From Kudoa neothunni (lineage: Eukaryota; Cnidaria): a stretch of 64,000 nucleotides of DNA. Under the pieces are notes generated by a model, which did not search any database, was not told the origin of the DNA, and saw only the letters and a program-made list of their open reading frames with translations. Shown here piece by piece: positions 26,345 to 37,735 of this stretch (its first letter is position 1; each line of letters starts with the position of its first letter). The stretch covers positions 5,332,001-5,396,000 of the forward strand of contig OZ199838.1 of the NCBI GenBank assembly GCA_964304625.1, written 5' to 3'. A program made the position numbers and the translations under genes.

Positions 26345-29300
26345 ACCTCGCTGGAAAAGAAAAGATCACAAAGTTTTTGAATAATTATCCAATGACTTTT
26401 TATGAAAGCATAACTAAAAACCCAGATTTTTCTATGTTTCTTAGTGATGAATATATAGAAACTCTTCGCAACTTTGAACAGTGGCAAAATACAACTGGCT
26501 ATACATTCTATTATGTTGAAGCTTGTTTCCATATCTACGGGCATCATATGGATCGAATCAAACTCGCGATGAAGTCGGCAGAATCTGACAATTTTTTCAG
26601 AACTACTATTGAAAAAAATTACGCCGAATTTTTGCAAGTTTTGAATTCGGAAATAGAAAATACAAATGATTGCAAACACAATTGGGAGAGTAATTCTCAA
26701 TATATTAATTATTTGGATATTCAAAAGTCTATTCCAACATGCACCACTACACATAAAAATTATGACATCTTCGAACACATGACTTATAGTTGTAGAATAC
26801 AAGATCCTATAGATGCAGCTGAATAACTTGACACTAAAGTAAATGAGGTTATCAATAAATTAAGAGAAGAATTGGAAAAACAAACTCTTTTGTATATGAC
26901 TAAACTCCAAGAGGATCTTCAGACCTCGTTAACATCCTATTCCAAAGAAAACATTCAGACTTTGACTAACAGTCAGCAGTCATTAAGCGATAATTTGAAC
27001 TCTAAAAGTGTGAATTCCATGAGTAAATTTCCAATCGATGCACTCAATAAAATGAAATCAGAATTGGAAGACCTTATCACTTTGTATCGTGGTTACATAT
27101 CTAACGATATCATTGAGAATATCCAACAAAAAATTGATTCCCTACAAAAATTGTCGGAAAGGTACAATCGGCTGAATAGAGAAAACAACTCTAACCAAGC
27201 CTCCCTTACAAAAGTCTTAAGTGATCTTGATGGCGATAGAAAAAACTTAAATCGGCTGAGTAGTCTCTTTGCTGACCAAACGAGTGTCCACCAAAATCAA
27301 CTCGCAACTCTTACTGAACTTATGAATAACGGAATATCGTCGCAAAATATAGATGTAATAATAAAGAAGGTGAGTCAAATAGCAAAGGTCGTTAAAAATC
27401 ATTTATATACATCACAAAACGATCATGCTCGACAACTAGTTTTTTTGGAAAATGCACAAAAAGCTATTACCGCTTCTAGCAAAAAATTGGAGAAAAATCT
27501 GGAAGCAAGTGAGTTAAAGCTAGAAAGTATGATAAGCGATTTTGTTAAGAAGCAAACCGACATTAAACATCTAACTGAAGTTATAATACCGGCTGAAGTG
27601 AAAAAAATTAATCAAAAGTACCTGAATGATAAAATACCTTTGGACAAGGTAACTGAGGTTATGGGAAAAGTTAATGAAATTTTTCAAAATTTGGAATCAA
27701 CTTTTAAGAGAATAGAGTCTGATTCTTTAACACAAAACTCGAAATTAGTTCATATAATAACAAGAATGGGAAATTGTAGCAATAATGTTTCTAAACTTGA
27801 GTCAGCGGTTGAGGTCGAAATCGAGTCGATGCGACTTCACAGATCTGTGATGATAACTCTTATGGCTGAGAAAATTCCCATCCCACATTTCCCTTTGTAT
27901 GAACGAATTATGCTAGCAATAGTAGCAGTAAACAAAGATGTAAAAAAGATAAAGTCGGAACTCCAGCATCTAAATGGTTCTGCGGATGTGTATAAATCAC
28001 AAATTAAATCAAATAAACACATTATTGATAATCACAAAGCTGAAATCGCTACTGTTAGAGAAGTGTTAGAAAGTATTTTGGTTGACATTTTAAAACCTCC
28101 TAAGGAATTCCAACAAATCGTAAATAAAAAATTTGTAAGCTTGGACTTAAGCAATAGCCTAGCAATAGTTAATACTGAATTAACTAAATTGGCGGGAGAT
28201 ATTGGTAACTTCGAGACAGGGTTGAAAAAAAATATTATTGAGATAACTGAATTAGAATCTGCCACTTCCACTACAGAGAATAATATAGAAGAACTTGAAA
28301 AATTATTGACTGCAGCAATGAAATCGTTGAGAGAACAAATTAAAGTGTTTGAAAATTTGGTTGCTGAACTCCAAAAAGCTTATATGGACGCAACCAAACA
28401 TGAAGAATCAATCCACAATAAGAAGATTCAAATAAAAAAATCAGAAGAAAATAAAAAAAGAGAAATTTCTATTTCGGCTGAACATGATAAAACTTCTTAT
28501 CAAAAAGAACGACGCAGAGTTTCTGTTCAAATAAATAATATTAAAGACATTTTTTCTGTCAAGAAAAATTACTACAAAAATAAGTATAATGTTGAATTGA
28601 CTAAATTTCAGCAACAATTCTCACAATTTGAGAATAAATGCAACGTTATTTTGGAGGAAATGAAATCACAACATAATTTATTTAATCGTCAAGTGAATGA
28701 TGTGGTTAGGAATATTAATAAGTTAAGTGGCGATTCAGAAATAAAATATAATAAGGAAGTGACTATAGTTATTGAGAAAAAATTCTCATTGAAACGGTTT
28801 TCATCTCAACTCCAAGAAAGTGCCGACCCAGATAGCTATGACAACTTGGTATCATCTGGTAGAGCATCTCTATCCTCGTATTATGAGTTCATCAATAAGC
28901 ACAACGTTGATTTCAACGCGATAATTCAACAAATGTCCAATATGAGAGTTACAATACCGGATTATAATGTAACAGGAAATAAATTGGATTCGATTTTAAC
29001 CAACGCTAACAATATATTGAATGAATATGACCGGGAATTGAAAAACGAACAAATAAAACTCGATCTAACAAACTTGAAAACGGATGAAAATAAAGAATAT
29101 CTTGATTCAGCTAATCAAGAGAATAACTTAGTAGAAAAAATAACCTTGGCATCAATTGTACCCCCAATAACCAATACATTTGACGAGCTCGTCAAATAAA
29201 TAACGGAGGAGACAGAAAAACTTGAATCATTCAAAAAGACCTACTCTGACCTCAATGTTGTTTTAATTATGAAACAAATGAACCCAGAACTTACAAGTTT

Positions 29301-32205
29301 AGCTGAAAATTTAATTCACCAAAAAGGTTTGATGTCAGAAAAAATAAATGTTGCAAATCGCAATTACAGCATAATAGAATCTCTCATACAAGATTTTAAC
29401 ACCAAAAAACAAATATTTACATCTATTTTTACTCAAATGAAGGATACTGATTCAAAATATATCTCGAAAAGCAAAGAAATCTTGATTTTAGCAAATGACA
29501 AAACTTCTTTTGATTCTGCACTACAAGTAACACTGAAAGAAATAAATGATGATAAAAATGTTATCCTTGAAAGTATTAAAGAGAAATCTGTCTTGTTACA
29601 TGCCGCTTTTGAAAACATTAGACGATTGGAAAGTGAACATGATCAACATTCTACACAGCTCACATCTATTACGAATTCCTTATTAGAAATAAAAAATAAA
29701 TGTGATCCAGAATTAACTTTGTTGAAGGAGGAAAATGAAAAATTAAGGACATATCTGGAAAATGCCGTAAAAATGATCAATAAAAAGCAAAAAATTATTC
29801 CATCATTGGAATCGTTTAATGAAGATCTCAATCCCTTTGAAAAAACTTATCCCGAGGAAATAGAAACACAAAAAACAGAAACTTTAGAAATGATTGATAA
29901 AGCGTTAAAGTCACTCGAAGAGATACAAACATCAATAATAAATGATGAAGTAAAGTTCAAATCAAGTATTGATGCTCTAGCTAAGCAATATCAAATGAAC
30001 AATGAAACCTTCAATAAAGCAATGAATGAAATAATAACTTCCCAAAATTACCTATTTTCAGAAAACATGAACCACTGCGATAGGTTTATAGACTCCACAA
30101 CGACCAGAAAACACAAACTTATCGAAGATTTGAAAAAATTGAAGGATAAGACCACCCATAACTTCAGTATTGTGTCATTTAAAGTGTTAGGTGACGTGAA
30201 TAAATTAAATTGCTGTGAAAATTTACTTAAAGGAATAAAATCTAATCAACACTGTGATCAAACTGTTGAACAATGTAGTAATTTTATTGGAAGTTATGAT
30301 GTTAGTATCATCAAAAGCAATGTAATTGCCCTAAAACGAGAGTTCTACGACGAGCTAAACAATTATAAGCTGGTGGGTAGTGGCGACGACTTTGGACTCA
30401 ATGCGTTGGATAGAATATCTGAAGAGTCAGACATATTGGAAAAAAATATGAAAGATTTGAATATAATATTCAAGGAGGAGTTCACAAAAAATGAGGTTGA
30501 CTTATTGGCTGAATTTATTGATAATTTAAATTCAAATCCTCATATATCAGATTTGGCACGCGATCCTATTGCATTCGCCGATAACCATGTACAAAATCAA
30601 CTTGATAACTACAGAAAAGTTGTTGATGATCATGAAAAAAATTACAAAACAGCAAAGGACTTATTTACGGAATTATCATTGAGTTCGAGTCAACTGGCTT
30701 CTACAATAGAGAAGGAAAGTAAAAATAATTATATTGTCGAAGAGGTGCAAAAAAAACCAACGGTATCTGAGATCTTTCAGACTTTTTCAGAGGAATTTAG
30801 TAATAACGAGGCATTTGTTACCGATACAAGGAAAAAGATTGATGATTTCGAAAATGAAAACAAACAAATATTCGAAAATGTCAAAACCTCCGCGGGACAG
30901 TACGCAAAGCTTATGGAACAAATTCGAATGTTTGGCAATCAACTTGAAGAAATAATAAATCAGGCCATATTCACTGAAAGTGAAAAAATTTTGCAACAGA
31001 TCGATACTATGAAATCAAGCCTAGCTCCAAAACTAAATGAACTAGAAACAATTAACAATCAAATGAATGCATTTAAAGCACAAATCGAAGCCCTTAGTCG
31101 AAGAATTCATGTTGATGGTAATGATTCGTTAACAAAAATTAAAAAATTCGACAATGACATTGATCAGAAAAAACAACAAGTAGAATTATTAAAAAAATTG
31201 AATTCACTAAATGAATCTTCTACAACTCTTGCTAAAGCCTTTAATGAGCTATCTACCTTAAAATCAAAAGTTGTTAGCTTAAAAGATTCTGTTTCAAATT
31301 CGAAAGAAGAGTCAACTAGAAAAATCGATTCAAACAAATCAGAGTTTACTAAATTGGTTGCGAATATAAAAGGTCAATTAAACTCAAAGAAAACCGAAAT
31401 AGATAACAAGATAAACCAATACATTGAAACTTATCAAAAAGTCACTGTTGGTGCTAACAGTGTAAGCACTGATATTCCCAAGGATTTCAACGACAAATAT
31501 GATGAATACATTAAATTACAAAGTTTGGTATTAACGGAACATTCCAACGTTATCGACTCTATTGAAAATTATGTTATGAAAGGTAATACTCACTATGCCT
31601 CTCAAGAACACTCGATCTCGGGGAAGTATGTTGATTTGACGAGAAAATGTGACAGTGAGATTGTAAAGATCGATACCCTTACACAAAAAATTACACAGCT
31701 TAATCCAGAAAACAACCAGGAGGCGGCAGATAAAGAACATTCAGAAACAGTAAAATCTCTTGAACAGTTCCTCACAGACAATTCCAATATTGAGTTCAAT
31801 GTCGATAAATTCAGTGACGTCTTTGACGTTAACTTTAAAACGTTTACCTCAATGAATGAAGACGATATCAATAAACAAATTCATGATATTAAACAAACTG
31901 GCGCAGCTATAGAAAGTTCCATCAAACAACAAGCTAAGGATACTCACAATGAAGAGGACCAAGCTGGATCAGAGCTAGATTCGACCGACCAATCAAACAG
32001 TTCTGATGATAATAACAATTTGAAATATGATACTATTAACGGGGACGATAAAAATGTTGCTTCAAACGACTATTATAAAATAATCATCGTATTTGCTGCG
32101 ATGGCTGCAGTTGTTCTGATTATTGGAGGTGCTACCATATTTTATAAACACAAAATAAAGAAGGAAATCTACCAAAAATGCGACAATGTCTACGTTAAAC
32201 CATAA
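26345..32205 (+). CDS. giant coiled-coil type I membrane protein, frame broken by two TAA codons
   Basis: One continuous frame of about 1,950 codons runs from the gap edge to the stop at 32203-32205, interrupted only by TAA at 26824-26826 and 29197-29199. The 5' end lies in the gap. The N-terminal ~160 residues are globular and contain spaced cysteines (NDCKHNW, IPTCTTTH, YSCRIQD). Residues then run almost wholly as charged heptad-like coiled coil. A single membrane helix (IIIVFAAMAAVVLIIGGATI) lies about 20 residues before the C-terminus, followed by a basic tail with two tyrosines (IYQKCDNVYVKP). The most likely topology is extracellular coiled coil, one membrane pass and a short cytoplasmic tail. 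No intron is evident, unlike neighbouring genes. Copy 2 has CAA at the first TAA position. The gene is either a young pseudogene, an error-bearing assembly, or a read-through case. No family was recognised. Confidence 0.7.
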
Positions 32206-33026
32206 TTATGGTTCGATAGTATACGATGGAAATATTATTATGATGAATTTAAGTAATCATTCTTTATTTATATAACGTCTGAATAAGTATTATTATATTG
32301 ATTCCTTTGTTTTCCTCGTGCGCGCCTCAAATATCCATGAATATTCTTATGTAAGTCGATAGCGCAAATGATTAAAAATGAAATGCAGAGAAAATTAGTA
32401 ATTGCTAAGTTATAAGGATTTCTTAGGTTTGAAGCTTAATACTTCTTTAATTTATTTAAAATAGATAAGTATCGATTTAACTACCTTAAGAATTTATCGA
32501 AAAAGCACATTCGAATTAGTAGAGCAATATTTTTCCTGAAAACTCGATGTCTACAAAAATCTCCATTAATTCTAAATGAAATGATTAACTTATAATTTCA
32601 ACTTGCGTTTCAACCTTTCAAAGGAAAAATTGTGTTGAGCACGTTAAATTTAGAATATATTGCGAAGAAGAAAGATTGTAAAGTTTTACATCTAAAAATA
32701 CAGAATCTCTACAAATAAAAAGTAATAGTAAATAATATATTCATATTTTATAAATAATCATATATTTTTTTTTATTTATAGCATATTTGTGAATTTTATG
32801 AGAAAATTAGCATAAAGCATCAAATATTATGTAGCGTAACAGCCCATAAATAAGAGGAGGTTATTGGGATGGTAAATAATATTTAGGAGTCACTAGTTTT
32901 GACTACATCTAATGATTTCTGATCCTTAAACCTCTAAGTGGCTGAAAAATTTTCACCTTGCAAATAAAAATGAGGTAAAAATCTACTCCACGTTTTTATT
33001 TCCTAAAATTGTCATAAAATTTAGCA
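32206..33026 (+). repeat. 3' flank of giant gene, shared with the second copy
   Basis: From the stop codon to about 32865 this sequence is recognisably similar to the 3' flank of the second copy (48424 to about 49870). Shared marks include TTATGGTTCGATAGTATACG directly after the stop, a GTGCGCGC block and ATATTCTTATGTAAG. Copy 2 carries an extra ~0.8 kb in the middle. The similarity shows a segmental duplication larger than the coding sequence, not a retrocopy. The last ~160 bp before 33027 show nothing recognisable. Confidence 0.75.
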
Positions 33027-35334
33027 TAAACCCTTCGAACCCCGAATTTAATTCAATGACTGAAAAATTTTTATTTTCTCATTATGTTAAATTTTAAACG
33101 ATTTTATATAAAATATCCAAAAATTGGAGCAGTCATTTCAAAAATTAAAAAGAAACACACATGGTGCCAAATGGCAACATTGGGACGCGACCTATTTCAA
33201 AATGCGGGAGTGCGCATGTGCTCGTCGTTACGTTACTTTGTTTTTAACCAAGAAATTACTCTTCCACCATCAGAAATGAAATATCAAATTATTGATTACA
33301 ATTTCACTAGTCCAACAAACAGTTTCTGTTTTTATTGAGGCACAAATGGACATTACATTTATGCAAATATGTTCAAATAATCTATCATTAAAGAATCGGT
33401 TGGAATAAGCGAAACGTTGAAACATAATATCTTCAAATTGTTCAAAAATATCAGTTGTATCAATATCATTGTTTATTAAATTTTTCGCGTTCCTTGTCTA
33501 ATTTAAACAGTAGTCATCTTACTCCCCATCACTAGAACGATATTCGGATACAATGCCATCATATTGACTATACAAAATGGAATCCGATTCTAGTCCAACG
33601 TCTGATTTGTGCTCATCTGGTAATAATATGATTTTTTAAAAGTATGCTCTATTTATCCCTCCCCTCAATCTAGTCAGAATCCATTCCAAAGTATACAAAC
33701 GCACTTGAATCTAGGGCCGAACGTTGTTGTGTGACAACGCTCGCTATACCATACCTCCTGGCCCAACGTTGCCAAACGGAAACATGGATTAATCTGTCCC
33801 TATAGTATACATATCAAAAAATATTTTATTCTTAGATTCATTTTTGGAATAAACTTATTTATTATTATATGTGCATATTTTTTAATTTTACTGAAACCCC
33901 AAAATTCCAAGTTCAATTGCAGGATACTTTTAGTCTTTACTTGCCATAGAGTTGGATATTCATGTGTATTTCTCTTGATATAAAACATACAAATTTTTGT
34001 AATTCATTTATATAAAATAAAATTAACATCCTTATCCTCATCTACTATCTAATATTTACTATCTACTGTATATATAAAGCTAAAGTGTCCATGTGCGCCA
34101 AATTTTTTTCCTTATAGAGTAGAGACATTTATGAAATTTCTTAAAAATCGCAATGTTTCGAAAAATCTTTAAATCGTTTTCACACTATCAAATGTTCCCA
34201 AAAATGTTTAGAAAATGGGGATTCTGTCGATTCGAAGTTTGTTTATCAGGTCACTTGAGTTCAACAATAGGATTAACACCTGCTTATGACCTGCTGGTGA
34301 TCGGTTGAAATTAACTTTCCCCTTTATATGCCCAATAGAACGTTGATAAACTGCTGGTATCTATCTTTGTGTATAATGTTGGTGTACCAATTTAGGTGTT
34401 TTCGCATATACACTTCTTTTGTCGGGAGTTTTAACGTATATGACTTGAAAAGTATATTTTGTAAGTTATATTAATGATTTAAAATACGAGAAAAAGTCTA
34501 TGTTTACATCATTAATAGCGGTTTTTGAAGGAATTCTATAATCAGATAGATTGAAGCTTTATAATACAAGCACCATGTCCGTAGATTTCATTGAAATTGT
34601 CCGCTTTGTTGAACTTTTAGTGATTAACTTCAATGCAGATGGTTGTAATCTTGCTCCCTCTAATTATATAAATTATTCATGTTGATATTTAAGCGATTTT
34701 TAGCTGTTTGTGTTGGGAAAAGTGCACTAATGTTGATGCGGGGCCAAGCGATGCCAACATTAACAATATCAAAAAATTTCATACGTTTTCTTCTACCTCT
34801 ATTACTATTTATATTTTTTTATCTCATAAAAAGTTAGTGGTGCACACAGTGCCGAGCCGCGAGCCGGACGAGAATTTGACTTCTAAAATCCCTCCGGGTC
34901 AAAAAATAACGTTTAGGGTAACATTTTAACTGGATTTAAATATTTCCGGAATGCAGAAAAATACGGCATTGATAATAAATTATTTATCGTTCGCGCCGAG
35001 CCACGAAATTTTTAAATGAATGCAAGGGTTGGACCATTCCTTCAAAGAAATGATCATAATTTGAATTCCATAATCCAAATCGTTAAAGTATGCTACTTAC
35101 AAATTTTTAGTTATTTTGTTTCTATGGACTAATTCGAAACTTTATTACATTTTTTGCATGCTATTAAAAAACGTATCTATGCGAAATCTTCCCCAAGCAA
35201 CGCTGAGCAGTTCTCGCTAACTAACTATATTATTATAATAAAGATAGATTTAAAAAATGTAATTAAATGGTTAAAACGCTCACAACATCAAAATGTTACC
35301 ATTTGGCAACATTGGGGTTCAACGGGTTAACAAG
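33027..35334. mobile_element. possible piggyBac-like element
   Basis: The right edge at 35331-35334 is TTAA, preceded by GGTTCAACGGG. In reverse complement this gives TTAACCCGTTGAACCCC, a piggyBac-style end. The left edge at 33027 reads TAAACCCTTCGAACCCC, a degenerate match. The motif TGGCAACATTGGG occurs next to the right end and again at about 33172, and inverted at about 33762, as subterminal repeats would. The interior has no clear transposase; an acidic reading on the minus strand (about 33527-33625) is only suggestive. Weak call. Confidence 0.35.
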
Positions 35335-35397
35335 AAAAAATATAAGAAAAATTAAAAGGACGAATTTTGATTAAATGTCCAATTATTAAGGTTATAT

Positions 35398-35565
35398 TAG
35401 GGGTTCCCAATCGGGGGTGCCCGCACCTTAGGGGATCCGAACTTTGGTCTCAGGTAGTGCAAGATCAGATCAAAATTTAAAATCATTTTTGATAAATTTT
35501 AAGTCAGTTACACCTTACCGTATGCAAAAAGGGGGTGCGAGTCCAGATTTAGTTGGGAAGCGCTG
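35398..35565. mobile_element. short hAT-type MITE
   Basis: The ends are inverted: TAGGGGTTCCCAATCGGGG on the left, and in reverse complement CAGCGCTTCCCAACTAAATC on the right. Flanks GGTTATAT (35390-35397) and GGTTAATAT (from 35566) are a near-match consistent with a slightly decayed 8-bp duplication. The 168-bp interior is non-coding and internally G-rich compared with its surroundings. Confidence 0.6.
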
Positions 35566-35669
35566 GGTTAATATTGTTCGCGCATGCGCGATATATAAAC
35601 CATGATACGTTTCAATGTAATTGGATTGTACTTATAAATTTATTTCTGTGGGTTTTTAATTAAAACAAT

Positions 35670-37238
35670 GGCAATGGGGGAGTACACGCATCACCAAATT
35701 CGGCCTTTTCCACATGCTCGCCATTCCCGATTTTATTCAAAAGTTATTGTATACGATTTTTAAATACTGAAGGAACAGAAAAAATTTCAAAATCATTACA
35801 CCGAGAAACATGACAACATTTGCCTTCAGGTGAAATGGGGGTGCTTGTATGCGCATGCGCATTCGGGGGTTCCGTTGTTTTTAACTTTATTTAATCATTC
35901 AAAATTTTTGTATGAAGCTAGTTTCGGTAAAATTGGAAAACAATAGCCGTAAGCTAAATTAGCGAATACGATAAAAATCGACCTTAAAGATTATTTTTAT
36001 TTTTTGAAGTTATCGGTGTTTCATTGCCAGTAGGTTACTTCTGGTGCTCTATTTGTTATTAACTATAATTGCTTTAATCAATTATACATTAAACTCCTAC
36101 CTCCGCTCTGCTATTTCATCAGACCATATAATTTAAACGATCGAATAAGGCATTTCGGGGGTATGATATTTTCTTAACCTTCGTAAGTCTATGCGCAGAA
36201 AATATTTTTTCGGCGTTAAAACTTATTAATAAGTACCAAAATTAACGGAATGTTTTATTAAAACTAGTTTTTCAGTTGGTATAAATGATTAAGCGTTAAT
36301 AATTTTTCTGAGCTCGTAAAAAGTAATTACATTGCGAAACGAAAATTCATATTGACAATAATATATGATTAGCATGTAGTTTCAGTCATATAAATGCTTC
36401 AAAAGGTTATATTGTCGCATAATACTAAATCTATGCATCAACTCTATTATGAACCATCAAGATTATGTCATTAATATTCATTCATTATTTCCATCTGATA
36501 ACATTAATTTATATTTTAACACGTTAGTAATTTATAAATTAAACAATAACAAAATATTCTCTTTTACAATTTTATGTAAGGTAATAATATTAAAGTTATA
36601 TAAATGATAATGTATTTCGTAGACATAATTAGAATATCGATATCTAAAAGTGTCTTTTTATTATCCGAATTAAAAAAAAAGTAAATTTTAGATATTTTTA
36701 ATTCATTAAGAATAATTGTTAACATAAAATTCCAACGAATATAACAATGAAAGAAGCATATAATCATGGGCCATTGTATTTTTAAGATCATTTCGTCAGC
36801 AACCAATATTAAGATTTAAAAAAATATATAAACTAAAACTAATATAATGTAATATCCCATTAAATTTTTTATTTTAGGAATTGAAATCTAACATATACAA
36901 ATTGCATTTTCTTCCTTTAACCTTTAAGTATATACCCCCATAACAATAATAGGCAGGTTTACATTGATTAAAAAATAATAAAAAGAAACTAGCTGTATAC
37001 AAATTGTTTTAATGATTAAATCGAGTCAAAACAACGGAACCTCCAGTGCGCATGCGTTCACAAGCACCCCCACTTCATCTTAAGGCACGTGTTGTCATTT
37101 TTTTAAAGATTATGATTTCTAAGTTTTCTGTTTTCGCGCAATAATTAAAAATCGTAAATAATAACTTTTGGATAAGATCGGTAATGTCGAGCATGTGGAA
37201 AAGGCCGAATTTGGTGATGCGTATACTCCCCCATTACG
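35670..37238. mobile_element. 1.57-kb element with long inverted ends and 8-bp target duplication
   Basis: Two inverted arms of roughly 240 bp (about 35670-35905 and 37020-37238) enclose about 1.1 kb. Shared landmarks include AATGGGGGAGTACACGCATC near 35673 against its complement near 37218, GGCCTTTTCCACATGCTCG, GGGGGTGCTTGT and GCGCATGCGCA. The element is flanked by a perfect 8-bp direct repeat, AAAACAAT, at 35662-35669 and 37239-37246. The interior encodes no recognisable protein. Long arms plus an 8-bp duplication suit a foldback-like hAT- or MULE-type non-autonomous element; I cannot choose between them. It lies just downstream of the guanylyl cyclase gene. Confidence 0.85.
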
Positions 37239-37735
37239 AAAACAATAATTCGAATAATGTAACTACTTTAGCTTAATTTATCCTAGATAAAATTTCCATT
37301 GCGCATTGCATTCGTGTCGTGTAGGATTAAAATTTCTCGCGCCAGCAGCGTTTGCCATAAAAATAATGGGATGAATATGCGTATACACAACTTTTAATAA
37401 AATAGGATATCTAAATAAAAGATACAGTTGTGTTATGATTAAACTCGAACGTTTAAAAGGGGTTGATATAGTTAAAAATTTATATAACTGATTAATTATG
37501 AAGCGAATATTTTTTTCAATCATGTACTCAGCAATAGCCTAACATTATAGAAGATTAAATAAAGTAATAAATTTATGAGATTCGGATTTATTAAAATAAA
37601 AGTTGAAAATCTTTCCAACTGGTAATGACTAAAGAAAATATCACATTCGTACAAAAAATAAAAAATTAACCATTGGCTGGCTGAGATCTACTGTAAAAAA
37701 TTGCAACACTCAAAAAGTCATCGTATTTATCATGT

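Noticed and set aside
26824-29199. Reassigned genetic code with TAA read as glutamine
   Set aside because: DLAT, RPL13A, the cyclase and the ARID gene all end at TAA directly after complete C-termini, so TAA is a normal stop in this genome.
33084-33338. 84-codon open stretch
   Set aside because: It lies inside the possible piggyBac-like element, includes a terminal-repeat-like motif, and has no conserved sequence.
36564-36806. 80-codon minus-strand open stretch inside the long-inverted-repeat element
   Set aside because: Low-complexity hydrophobic AT-rich translation with no transposase motif.
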